From Turicibacter sp. TJ11 (GTDB taxonomy: Bacteria > Bacillota_I > Bacilli_A > MOL361 > Turicibacteraceae), in contig NZ_CP069349.1 in assembly GCF_021497505.1 (NCBI RefSeq), positions 769,861 to 833,860 of the forward strand: 64,000 bases of DNA, read 5' to 3'. Position 1 is the stretch's first letter, and each line of letters starts with the position of its first letter. This document shows, one piece after another, positions 32,471 through 41,080 of this stretch. Made by a program: the position numbers and the translations under genes. The notes below the pieces were generated by a model, which saw only the letters and a program-made list of their open reading frames with translations, made no database searches and had not been told where the DNA came from.

Positions 32471-33766
32471 TTATTCTTGGAACGATAAGGCAAAATTAGC
32501 CTTTTCATTGAATGCTCCTACTTTTTGTTCTAGCCTAACAACATAGGAACTAAATCCTACACAATTTTCTCTCTCTTTAATGCTTGTATTATTTAATTTA
32601 AACGAATTTATAACATTTTTAATTGTTTCTTTTTGTTCTATAGTTAATTCATCTATTATAAGTATAATCTTTATATTAGATTCAAAAGCTTTCTTTAGTT
32701 CACTCTTAAGAGTACTATTTATTTCTCTATCTCTTATTTTAGGATTTAAATCTTTCATCCATTCATCAACCTTATCCATAAGAAATTGATTGCTATCAAT
32801 ATATGAAATTATTTTCTCTATCCATTCATTTATTGTTTTTTCTCTTATTTTATAATCAGTAACAATGCTAAACGTAGATGCGAATCTTATTAGCTGAGGT
32901 AGTATGGTTCCATTTAAATAGTTAAGTTTCTGCGTGTTCCTATATTTTCCTTCCCCATAACATTCGTACTCTATTAAATTTATTCTTAATGGTGTATTAG
33001 TAGAATCCCTATCGTAAGTAATTAATACAGCATCTGGGATCCCTTTTATTCCTGGTATATTTTCATTTTTATCATTTTTTAGACCCACTGTTGAAAATAA
33101 TCTATTATTCGAAATCAATATACTCTTGTCTTCTGTAAAAAATTGAAATAAATTATAAAAATACTTTGTTACTAAAGGTTCCAATCCTCTAATCGGATCT
33201 GTTTCATTTCTAAATCTTATTGTTTGAAATGTACCTAGTATATCTAAAATTTCTTCTTCTTCATCTGATTTATCATATTCTTCACATTCTGACTCTTTAA
33301 ATTTCAACTGAAATTTTATTTGCGATTCTTCACTTGAAGTATTCTCACTTAAATCATTAAAAATATATAGCGTATCTCTTTTATTAGTTACAAAGTTCTT
33401 ATCTAATATATTTATAGCATCTCTATCTTTTATCAATTTTGAACCTTGCAGATATTTAGCTCCCCATGCTTGTCCACCTGCTTCTCTTAGTACACTCATA
33501 TCAAATGGTTCACAAAATTCGATATCTTTAATTTTAAAACACTGTATATACTTTTCTGAATCTTCCCATGGCTTTATATCTGTTATCTCTCCCAAAACCC
33601 CTCTTGCTCCACATAGACTTTCTTTTCCTATCTTTATGGAAAGATATATTAAATCTCCTGTGCCACCGATTCTAAATTTTTGACTAAATCCCGCTACCTT
33701 TTCATTTACACATAAATAGTAGTTGTCTATCAACTTACCACAATGCAATATTCTTACATTATTCAT
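32471..33766 (-). CDS. Candidate PUA-like/PD-(D/E)XK nuclease-like protein, possible modification-dependent restriction enzyme
   Basis: I do not recognise a named family. Residues about 35-125 look like a PUA/EVE-type domain (GARGVLGEITDIKPW, then VLREAGGQAWGAKYLQ). Residues about 190-300 contain an ordered PD, then E-x-E pattern (GIPDAVLI with D245, then LIEYECYGEGK with E266 and E268), which could be a PD-(D/E)XK nuclease core. An acidic linker (EEYDKSDEEEEILD) separates the two. A base-reading domain joined to a nuclease is the layout of type IV restriction enzymes. The gene is solitary, has its own terminator and uses AGA and ATA codons much more than its neighbours, pointing to horizontal transfer. 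Function is inference. Confidence 0.5.
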   Translation of the reverse strand: MNNVRILHCGKLIDNYYLCVNEKVAGFSQKFRIGGTGDLIYLSIKIGKESLCGARGVLGEITDIKPWEDSEKYIQCFKIKDIEFCEPFDMSVLREAGGQAWGAKYLQGSKLIKDRDAINILDKNFVTNKRDTLYIFNDLSENTSSEESQIKFQLKFKESECEEYDKSDEEEEILDILGTFQTIRFRNETDPIRGLEPLVTKYFYNLFQFFTEDKSILISNNRLFSTVGLKNDKNENIPGIKGIPDAVLITYDRDSTNTPLRINLIEYECYGEGKYRNTQKLNYLNGTILPQLIRFASTFSIVTDYKIREKTINEWIEKIISYIDSNQFLMDKVDEWMKDLNPKIRDREINSTLKSELKKAFESNIKIILIIDELTIEQKETIKNVINSFKLNNTSIKERENCVGFSSYVVRLEQKVGAFNEKANFALSFQE

Positions 33767-33994
33767 GATTCCCTCCCATTTTCTATATAATCTAATTATA
33801 TATTTATATAAATAAATATTCTATATAAATAGGTTGTTTACCTATAAAAGCATACACTTCTTCTCGGAATACTTAAGTAATAGACCCTATTTTAACATCT
33901 TATGTTGTTACTGATGAACACTGAAATTAAAATCCTATATTGTAGAAGCCTGATTGGGATTAGGAAGAATCTCGCTTTATTATTAGACTTGAAT

Positions 33995-34030
33995 AAAAAG
34001 AGGCATTAGGATTTTCTAGTGCCTCTTTTC
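33995..34030 (-). terminator. Terminator of the metallo-beta-lactamase lipoprotein gene
   Basis: AAAAGAGGCA/TGCCTCTTTT stem with a 14-base interior and a T run, eight bases after the stop codon. The remaining spacer up to 33766 holds nothing I recognise. Confidence 0.8.
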
Positions 34031-34037
34031 ATCACTA

Positions 34038-35372
34038 TTATTCACACGCCCATCCATCTTTGTCACGATCATGTTTAGATTCATAGGCTGGATGTCCTTG
34101 TGGAACTCCATCGGGATAAACTTCTCTTAATAACGTACAGTTTTTATAGGATTCTTTAGTTGTAGTCGATTCTTGATTATAAATTCCGTTGGGATTATCA
34201 TCTTTATAATTAGTTGATCCTGAACTAGAACCGTTTGTTGATGTACTTGAGTTACTTGAACTCGAACTGCTTGTTGATGTGTTTGAGCTACTTGTACTTG
34301 AACTGCTTGTTCCTGTGTTTGAGTTGCTTGTACTTGAACTGCTTGTTCCTGTGTTTGAGCTACTTGTACTTGAATTATCTTTGCCTGGGGTATATGACGC
34401 TGGTGTTAATTCCGTTTTAAATCCATGCCCGGTTGACGTAAACACAATATCGCCTTGTTCATCTGTTCGATACACTGGAATGTCTTTAGACTCAAATAAA
34501 CTTAATGTTTCTTGGCTTGGATGCCCGTATTGGTTCGGTTGTCCAACTAAAATGACGGCATATTCAGGCTGAATTTGATGAATAAATGAGGCTGACGAAC
34601 TCGTATTTGATCCATGATGTCCGACTTTCAGTAAATCAACATCCCCAATCGATAACTTTGACTCAACCTCAGCTTCTGCATCGCCCATAAAGATTGCTCG
34701 ATCATCGCCATTTTCGTATAACACAATTAAGGAATTATTATTTTCGTTACTATTTCCACCTGCTGTATTATAAAGAGTTAAAGTCGCACTTCCTAACTCA
34801 AACGTCGCCCCTTCTAGTGGCACACTCGGTTGTAATCCTTTATTAGATAACGCCTGGATATAGTCTTGGTAGACTTGTGTTGTGGCATCACCATTGGGAA
34901 CTAAGGTCGTCTTCACATCAAAATCAGCAATGACCGTATCTGCACTTCCCATGTGATCGGCATGAAAATGAGTCAAAATTAAATAATCAATCCTTTCAAC
35001 GCCCTGATTTTGTAAATAAGCTTTCACTGTCGCATCATCATCTGTATTTCCTGTATCAATCATCGCAAATCGTCCCGCGTTCTCGATTAGGATCGCATCT
35101 GAATTCCCCGTATTAATAAAGTGAATTTGACTATCACTCACCGTTTCTATAGTCACATCTTCTACTTTTAATGCTTCACTTTCCTCTTCAGATTGAATAA
35201 CTGCTTCTTCGTTTGACTCGACTTCACCCAATTCCACGTTTTCTGATTCAATCTCTTGCACGGTTTCATGATCATCTGAAGTTTCCTCTACATATTCATT
35301 AGCTGCCGAACAACCTGTCAAAAGAATTGTTATTCCTAGAATTAGCAACTTTTTAAATGTAAATTGACCCAT
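34038..35372 (-). CDS. ComEC-like metallo-beta-lactamase lipoprotein with Ser/Thr-rich repeats and C-terminal Excalibur domain
   Basis: A 444-residue lipoprotein (lipobox LLTGCS) with an acidic linker, then a metallo-beta-lactamase domain (residues about 80-315) with the metal motif THFHADH and later VGHHGSN, resembling the extracellular nuclease-like domain of ComEC. A Ser/Thr/Asn-rich low-complexity stretch follows (about residues 330-385, built of near-identical 10-11-residue units), and the protein ends in an Excalibur calcium-binding domain (DRDKDGWACE). It therefore probably acts outside the membrane as a hydrolase of DNA or another phosphodiester. It is a single-gene unit and no competence genes are adjacent. 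Confidence 0.88.
   Translation of the reverse strand: MGQFTFKKLLILGITILLTGCSAANEYVEETSDDHETVQEIESENVELGEVESNEEAVIQSEEESEALKVEDVTIETVSDSQIHFINTGNSDAILIENAGRFAMIDTGNTDDDATVKAYLQNQGVERIDYLILTHFHADHMGSADTVIADFDVKTTLVPNGDATTQVYQDYIQALSNKGLQPSVPLEGATFELGSATLTLYNTAGGNSNENNNSLIVLYENGDDRAIFMGDAEAEVESKLSIGDVDLLKVGHHGSNTSSSASFIHQIQPEYAVILVGQPNQYGHPSQETLSLFESKDIPVYRTDEQGDIVFTSTGHGFKTELTPASYTPGKDNSSTSSSNTGTSSSSTSNSNTGTSSSSTSSSNTSTSSSSSSNSSTSTNGSSSGSTNYKDDNPNGIYNQESTTTKESYKNCTLLREVYPDGVPQGHPAYESKHDRDKDGWACE
34205..34385. repeat. Tandem Ser/Thr-coding repeats inside the MBL lipoprotein gene
   Basis: Near-identical 30-33-base units, such as those containing GAGCTACTTGTACTTGAACT and GAGTTGCTTGTACTTGAACT on the plus strand, repeat about five times. 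They encode the SSSSTSNSNTG-type linker. Such in-frame repeats change copy number easily. Confidence 0.75.
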
Positions 35373-35496
35373 CTAATTACCCCCAGTTAAAAATTGATAC
35401 TTTTATTATACATAACTCTCTAAGCCTTTGCACGAGTGACTAGTCTTTAAACTAATCCGCCTAATTAAAAACAATCTTCCGCTTGTTTATTTTTAG

Positions 35497-36138
35497 CTAT
35501 GACTTTCTAGCCTCAGCTACCTTTTGAACAAATTGTTTGGCTAGTTCAGTCACCCCTGCATAATCTCCATGTTTCGCTGGTGCCGTTAAATCTCCTCCAA
35601 CACCAACAGCCACGCAACCGTTTTTAATCCACTGATTGACATTCTCTAAATTTACTCCTCCGGTTGGCATAATATTGGCCTGAGGCAGCGGGCCTTTAAT
35701 GGCTTTAATGAAACTTGGACCAAACGCACTTCCAGGGAATAACTTGACAATATCGACTCCCGCTTCCATAGCTGTCACCATTTCTGTGATCGTCATGCAT
35801 CCTGCCATATACGGCACTTGATATCGATTGCAAAGCTTAGCTGTCGCTAAGTCAAATCCAGGTGAAACGATGTAGTTTGCTCCTGCTAAAATGGCGATGC
35901 GAGCTGTTTCACTATCTAATACCGTTCCAGCCCCAATCAACATCTTTGATCCGAATTCTTTAACTAACGACTTAATCACTTCATCCGCAAACGGAACCGT
36001 AAACGTTAATTCAATCGCTTTAATTCCTCCCGCTAAACAAGCTTTTGAAATTTCAATTCCTTCAGTTTCATTTTCTGCACGTACAACGGCAACGACTCCT
36101 GTTTCACAAATTTCTTTAATCACTTCATATTTTTTCAT
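35497..36138 (-). CDS. eda: KDPG/KHG aldolase (2-keto-3-deoxy-6-phosphogluconate aldolase)
   Basis: A 213-residue class I aldolase. The catalytic glutamate region reads AIELTFTVPFADE, the Schiff-base lysine lies in VKLFPGSAFGP and the phosphate site in PTGGVNLEN. It cleaves 2-keto-3-deoxy-6-phosphogluconate to pyruvate and glyceraldehyde 3-phosphate, and often also 4-hydroxy-2-oxoglutarate. Normally it works with a KDG kinase in hexuronate or ketogluconate breakdown, but no such partner lies in the window, so the pathway it serves is open. Confidence 0.93.
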   Translation of the reverse strand: MKKYEVIKEICETGVVAVVRAENETEGIEISKACLAGGIKAIELTFTVPFADEVIKSLVKEFGSKMLIGAGTVLDSETARIAILAGANYIVSPGFDLATAKLCNRYQVPYMAGCMTITEMVTAMEAGVDIVKLFPGSAFGPSFIKAIKGPLPQANIMPTGGVNLENVNQWIKNGCVAVGVGGDLTAPAKHGDYAGVTELAKQFVQKVAEARKS

Positions 36139-36317
36139 CCTGCACCTCGTATTTTCTCTTGTATTAAATGTTTAGTGGTTATAATTGTGTTGTCTAAAAA
36201 ATTGATCCTTGATTACTTTTTGATGCTTATCATCCTGATATATTCATCACACCTATTATCTAAATTTCGTCTTTATTATATCATTTTCTATTTTAATCTC
36301 TCTAGTCCTAGATGCAC

Positions 36318-36357
36318 AAAAAAGATGTCATGAATAGTTTCACAACATCTTTTTATC
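36318..36357 (-). terminator. Terminator of the CDP-sugar operon
   Basis: AAAGATGT/ACATCTTT stem with a T run on the minus strand, about 30 bases after the stop codon of the last operon gene. Confidence 0.65.
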
Positions 36358-36384
36358 AACTTCATATTTAAAAGGCTTCTGTTT

Positions 36385-37317
36385 CTAACCTTGATTATCA
36401 TAATTTTGAATACAATCAAAGGCTTCATGAATCAACTTCCCTAACTCGTTTGGAATGTCAACCTCATTATGATGTTGACTCGTGAGTTGTAATAATTTTT
36501 CCTCATAATGCTTCAGTAAATTAGCAAGCATTAACACGTAATGTTCTTTGGACTGTGCTAATCGTTCACGTCCAACAATTACTACCAGTTGCACGCCTTC
36601 AATAAACCCTGGCATCACTTTTCCCCACGATTTTTCATCTTCTGCCGTGGTTTGTCCTTGATGAAAGCGATAATAACTAAGTGGCTCATCTAAATAAACG
36701 CACGTTCCAGTTGATAAAAGATCTAACCATAACGCCATATCCGAAGCAAAAATAAATTCAAATTCATGATATTTTCCAAAGGGTTGTTTCATGGCACTTT
36801 TTCTAAATAAAACCGTCGTTGGAACGCCTACAAAGTTACTAATTTTACCAATCATCTGATCAATCATCACTTTTCCAGAGCCTAGCCAGTTCTCACCACT
36901 TCGAAACACGGACTGATTCATTCCTAACACTTCATCCTGTTCGTTAATGAAGTAAAACGGTGAACTAACTAACTGAATGTCCTCATGTAGTAACAGATAA
37001 TTCATCATCATTTCGATTTTAGTTGGAGCAAACAAATCATCATCAAATAAATAATTTATAAATTCCCCCTTTGCTAAAGAGAGGCATCGATTCATATTTC
37101 CGATATACTTTAAATCTGTCTCATTTTTTTCATAACGAATAAATGAATAGATCGATAAGTACGTTTCAACGACTTGCTTTGTTTCATCGTTGTCACTATT
37201 ATCACAAATAATAATTTCAATGTTGTCATACGTTTGTGCAAGTGCACTGTCTAACGCTTTTTTAAAAAATAATGGGCGATTCCGCGTTGGCATTAAAATA
37301 CTCACTAATGGTTTCAT
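36385..37317 (-). CDS. Family 2 glycosyltransferase (intact paralogue of the IS-split gene)
   Basis: A 310-residue GT-A transferase: VSILMPTRNRPLFFKKALDS, IICDNSDNDETK, then YIGNMNRCLSLAKGEFINY and the metal-binding FDDDLF. It overlaps the TPP enzyme gene by four bases (ATGA), so it is the last gene of the CDP-sugar operon. The broken gene at 42452-45152 rebuilds to 309 residues with the same layout and close sequence, so the two are tandem-type paralogues, probably adding consecutive sugars or the CDP-activated sugar to a surface glycan. Confidence 0.9.
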   Translation of the reverse strand: MKPLVSILMPTRNRPLFFKKALDSALAQTYDNIEIIICDNSDNDETKQVVETYLSIYSFIRYEKNETDLKYIGNMNRCLSLAKGEFINYLFDDDLFAPTKIEMMMNYLLLHEDIQLVSSPFYFINEQDEVLGMNQSVFRSGENWLGSGKVMIDQMIGKISNFVGVPTTVLFRKSAMKQPFGKYHEFEFIFASDMALWLDLLSTGTCVYLDEPLSYYRFHQGQTTAEDEKSWGKVMPGFIEGVQLVVIVGRERLAQSKEHYVLMLANLLKHYEEKLLQLTSQHHNEVDIPNELGKLIHEAFDCIQNYDNQG

Positions 37318-39035
37318 TCAATCTCCCCTTTTTTTACATATGGACTTGGTTCATTAATCGGACGATTATACTCTAATTTTGGACAAACCGTTGTTTCTCC
37401 TTCAATGACCAATTCAACAATTCCATTTCTAGCTTTAAAGACAGAGGCTAAATACTCAGAGTCATCAAGTTGAGACGGTAAAGCTTTAAAATACGGTAAT
37501 GAATAAGCCTTGGCGAGTGATTCAATATCCGGGACTTGATAACCTCCCGCTTCCGTCGTTCCTGTATAACGACCATTAAAATAAAGACTTTGAAATTGTG
37601 TAATCATTCCAAGCGATCGATTGTTAAACACAATTACTAAAATCGGTAAATCATATTGTGAAATTAGCATTAACGACTGAAGACTCATCTGAAATCCACC
37701 ATCGCCACAAATGACATAGACTTGACGAGTTAAATTAGCAAAAGCAACTCCCAGCGCAGCGGGAATCGCATAGCCCATTGGAGCTAATCCACCACTTGTA
37801 TAAAAGTTTTGATCGGTATGCATCGTTAAATACTGTGCACTCCACATTTGATTTTGTCCAATATCAACAGTAAAACTTGATTTTTGATTCGCATACTGAT
37901 TCAAGACGCCTATCCATTGATACGGAAGTTTATTCTCCACATAATGTTTAATCTCTTGTTCTTGACTAAATGCTTGCTGATAGTAAGTCACCTTTTCTTG
38001 CCATTCATTTGAAATAGAAAAATCAGCAACAAACGGCTGAATTGAAGTTAAAAACTCCTCAACAGATTGATGAACTTTAACTCGGTTATTGAGACGGTGA
38101 TAGTCTAAATCATTTTGATCGATATTCACATGAATGATAGGCCCATTTGGATGAAAATGAGCAAGTAAATTTCCCGTTTGACGATTATCAAGTCTTGATC
38201 CTAAAACAATTAATAAATCAGATTCTGGAACTAATAAATTGGCACACCGATTGCCGTAACTCCCAATCATCCCAACTGTTTCAGGTAAATCATCATCTAA
38301 ACAGCCTTTAGCCATTAACGAATAAACGACTGGAAGTTTTGTTTGATGAATGAAGGTGCGAAATACTTCTTTCGTATCTGGTTCCATCACCCCAGCACCT
38401 GCTAGTATGAGGGGCCTTTTAGCCTGATGAATCATCGACACGATACTTTCAAGATCAAATGAAGAATCACTCATGACCTGAGCAGTTGGCTCAAATCCGA
38501 TTAACTCATCAATCTCTATTTCTTCTCTTTGAATATTTAATGGAATATCTAACAAAACAGGTCCTTTTTTATGCGTCGTTGCTAAATAATAAGCTTTTTC
38601 TAACTCATATTTAATGTTTTTCGCCTCATCCACTAAGACGGCATACTTCGTAATCGGTGAGACGATCGACACAATATCTGTTTCTTGAAATCCTTGTTGG
38701 CGAATTGGCAACTCATATTTATAGTCTTGCGTATTCACTTGTCCCGTCATATAAATCACGGGAATGGAATCAAAATAAGCATTCGCAATTCCAGTCACCA
38801 TATTCGTGGCGCCTGGCCCACTCGTTGAAATAGCCACTCCTACTCGATTGGTTTCACGAGCATACCCTTCAGCTGCAAACGCTGCACTTTGTTCATGATA
38901 CACCTGAATAAACTTGGTGTACGGATTTTTGTCAATCGAATCTGCTAAATGAGTGATCATCCCCCCCATATATCCAAAAATGTATTCAATCTGTTTACTT
39001 TCTAAAAAAGAAGCGATAAAATCTGAGACCTTCAC
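37314..39035 (-). CDS. Thiamine diphosphate-dependent enzyme, acetolactate synthase-like (YerE-type candidate)
   Basis: A 573-residue protein with the three domains of the acetolactate synthase group: the catalytic glutamate in YHEQSAAFAAEGYAR, a central domain (VLGSRLDNRQTGN) and the TPP site GDGGFQMSLQ with NNRSLGM about 25 residues on. In a CDP-sugar operon it is unlikely to make branched amino acids. Yersinia YerE, a relative, adds a two-carbon unit from pyruvate to a CDP-4-keto-3,6-dideoxyhexose to make a branched sugar (yersiniose); this gene is the best candidate for that step. Start and stop overlap both neighbours by four bases (ATGA), indicating translational coupling. Confidence 0.8.
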   Translation of the reverse strand: MKVSDFIASFLESKQIEYIFGYMGGMITHLADSIDKNPYTKFIQVYHEQSAAFAAEGYARETNRVGVAISTSGPGATNMVTGIANAYFDSIPVIYMTGQVNTQDYKYELPIRQQGFQETDIVSIVSPITKYAVLVDEAKNIKYELEKAYYLATTHKKGPVLLDIPLNIQREEIEIDELIGFEPTAQVMSDSSFDLESIVSMIHQAKRPLILAGAGVMEPDTKEVFRTFIHQTKLPVVYSLMAKGCLDDDLPETVGMIGSYGNRCANLLVPESDLLIVLGSRLDNRQTGNLLAHFHPNGPIIHVNIDQNDLDYHRLNNRVKVHQSVEEFLTSIQPFVADFSISNEWQEKVTYYQQAFSQEQEIKHYVENKLPYQWIGVLNQYANQKSSFTVDIGQNQMWSAQYLTMHTDQNFYTSGGLAPMGYAIPAALGVAFANLTRQVYVICGDGGFQMSLQSLMLISQYDLPILVIVFNNRSLGMITQFQSLYFNGRYTGTTEAGGYQVPDIESLAKAYSLPYFKALPSQLDDSEYLASVFKARNGIVELVIEGETTVCPKLEYNRPINEPSPYVKKGEIE

Positions 39036-39982
39036 ATTTTCTCTCCTTTATATAAGTTTTGATGTTGCTTAAACCAAGTACACGCCTGAATCAACTCATC
39101 ATGCAGTGAAGCGGTTGGTTTCCAGTTAAAATGAGCCGTTGTTTTACTAACATCAGCAACCCAAGTAGACACCAACTGTTCTTTTCTTGGATTGGGATGA
39201 ATTAAGATTTCACTTGTTGAGCGAGTGATGTCTTTAATTTGTAACGCAACCTCAAGTACTGAGGTTTGAGTGCCACTGCCACAATTATAAATTTCACCTT
39301 GGATCGATTTCTTTTCTTTAATCATCTCCACGTATAAGTCGACTGCTTTTTGAACATAGATAAAATCTCGAACGGCATTAGGATTAGAAAGATAAATCGG
39401 TTCATTATGGATGGCATTTAAAATGAGATCAGGAAACAATCGACCTTGATCTTCAAAGTCACCAAATGGTGAAAATAAACGAATGGTTCCGATATTTTTA
39501 TTCCACTGCTTGGCACAGTAATCACAATAAAGGGTGCTTGATAACTTGCTAATGCCGTAAACACTGGATGGAAAACAAGCATCCGACTCTTTCATGGCCG
39601 TTTCTTTCAGTCCATATTCTGAGGAGCTCCCCGTATTAATAAACGTTTCAAAATCAATATCTTGACAAGCACTTAATAAATTCATGATCCCCATTAAATT
39701 CGTCTGAACAATCGCCTGCTCTTCATTTTCAAAAGGTCGCCCACCATAAGTCGCACTATGAATGATATGCTGCGGTTGAATAAACTCGATGATCTCTTTT
39801 AACTTCGTGGCATTTGTTAATTCACACTTCCAATCAGTCACTTGTTCATAAACCTCATGAAGTCGCCAAAGATTCGAGCTTTCACGCGTTAAAATATGCA
39901 CATCATAGTTTTCCTGAACCAATCGATGAACTAAGTTTGAGCCAAAAAAACCACTAGCTCCGGTAATTAATATTTTTTCCAT
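39032..39982 (-). CDS. NAD-dependent epimerase/dehydratase (SDR), likely nucleotide-sugar ketoreductase
   Basis: A 316-residue extended short-chain dehydrogenase: cofactor motif GASGFFGSN at the N-terminus, the active-site serine region NTGSSSEYG and catalytic YGISK. It follows rfbG by three bases and overlaps the TPP enzyme gene. In the yersiniose pathway a reductase of this type (YerF) acts after the YerE step; in other dideoxysugar pathways an epimerase or reductase (paratose, tyvelose, abequose) acts on CDP-4-keto-3,6-dideoxyglucose. The sequence alone does not choose between these. Confidence 0.85.
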   Translation of the reverse strand: MEKILITGASGFFGSNLVHRLVQENYDVHILTRESSNLWRLHEVYEQVTDWKCELTNATKLKEIIEFIQPQHIIHSATYGGRPFENEEQAIVQTNLMGIMNLLSACQDIDFETFINTGSSSEYGLKETAMKESDACFPSSVYGISKLSSTLYCDYCAKQWNKNIGTIRLFSPFGDFEDQGRLFPDLILNAIHNEPIYLSNPNAVRDFIYVQKAVDLYVEMIKEKKSIQGEIYNCGSGTQTSVLEVALQIKDITRSTSEILIHPNPRKEQLVSTWVADVSKTTAHFNWKPTASLHDELIQACTWFKQHQNLYKGEKM

Positions 39983-39985
39983 AAC

Positions 39986-41059
39986 TTAAACTCCCAACAA
40001 CGAAAATTTTTCGATTTGTTGAACACATAAAGTATAAATATCCGCTGATTGATACTGTTGATACCACTCACACGTCAAGTCGATACATTGAGAAACATCT
40101 AACGTTGGTGTCCATCCTAGTTTTAACTGGGCCTTCGTAATGTCAAGTAATAAAAGATTAGCTTCATGCCACGTCTCATCTACTTGTTCAACAATCGTTC
40201 CTTTTCCATAGCTTTTCACTAATAAGTCGGTTAACTCTCTCACGGTTTTGACATCCTTTACGTTCGGTCCAAAATTCCATCCCTCGCAGTAATCTTTTGG
40301 ATGAGTGAGTAATTTTTCACCTAATAATAAATACCCACTTAACGGTTCTAACACATGTTGCCAAGGTCTAATCGCCTGTGGATGTCTGAGGATGATGGGG
40401 TCATTGGCTTCGATAGATTTGATACAATCTGGAACAATTCGATGCATGGACCAATCGCCTCCTCCAATGACATTTCCCGCTCGAACGGACGCGATGCTTG
40501 TTTGATGCGTCTCATACGATTTTGGATGAAAATAAGATTGTCGCCAAGAATTGATGACGAGTTCACAAGCTCCTTTAGAAGAAGAATACGGATCATATCC
40601 TCCCATCGCATCACTTTCTCGATATGGCCAAAGTGACTCTTTGTTTTCATAACATTTATCGGTTGTAATAAAAATTCCCACTCGAGTTTCATTCGTTTTT
40701 CTTATACTTTCTAACACGTTAATCGTTCCCATGACATTTACGTCATACGTGTGAACCGGATCGCGATAAGATTCTAAAACGAGGGGTTGAGCCGCTAAAT
40801 GAAAAACAATATCTGGCTTATACGTTGAAAAAACCTCTTCTAATTTATGTTTGTCACAAATATCTCCGCGAATATCGACTAATCGATTCGATAACTTAGC
40901 TAACACAAAGTTATCGTTTTTTGTGTATGGATCGAGTGAATATCCAATGACAGTTGCTCCTAATTCAAGTAACCAAATACAAAGCCAAGATCCTTTAAAA
41001 CCAGTATGTCCCGTGACTAAGACGGTCTTTCCTTCATAAATCCCATTAAACTTTTTCAT
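39986..41059 (-). CDS. rfbG: CDP-glucose 4,6-dehydratase
   Basis: A 357-residue extended SDR enzyme that turns CDP-glucose into CDP-4-keto-6-deoxyglucose. It shows the cofactor motif GHTGFKGSWLC, TTDKCYENKE and the catalytic tyrosine/lysine in YDPYSSSKG, all typical of RfbG/AscB. It lies directly downstream of rfbH and three bases before the SDR gene. Substrate assignment relies on close motif match and on the rfbF and rfbH neighbours. Confidence 0.94.
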   Translation of the reverse strand: MKKFNGIYEGKTVLVTGHTGFKGSWLCIWLLELGATVIGYSLDPYTKNDNFVLAKLSNRLVDIRGDICDKHKLEEVFSTYKPDIVFHLAAQPLVLESYRDPVHTYDVNVMGTINVLESIRKTNETRVGIFITTDKCYENKESLWPYRESDAMGGYDPYSSSKGACELVINSWRQSYFHPKSYETHQTSIASVRAGNVIGGGDWSMHRIVPDCIKSIEANDPIILRHPQAIRPWQHVLEPLSGYLLLGEKLLTHPKDYCEGWNFGPNVKDVKTVRELTDLLVKSYGKGTIVEQVDETWHEANLLLLDITKAQLKLGWTPTLDVSQCIDLTCEWYQQYQSADIYTLCVQQIEKFSLLGV

Positions 41060-41080
41060 ATCATCACCATCGCTGATCGT

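Noticed and set aside
34205-34385. CRISPR-like repeat pattern
   Set aside because: The repeats are contiguous, imperfect and in frame; they encode a Ser/Thr linker.
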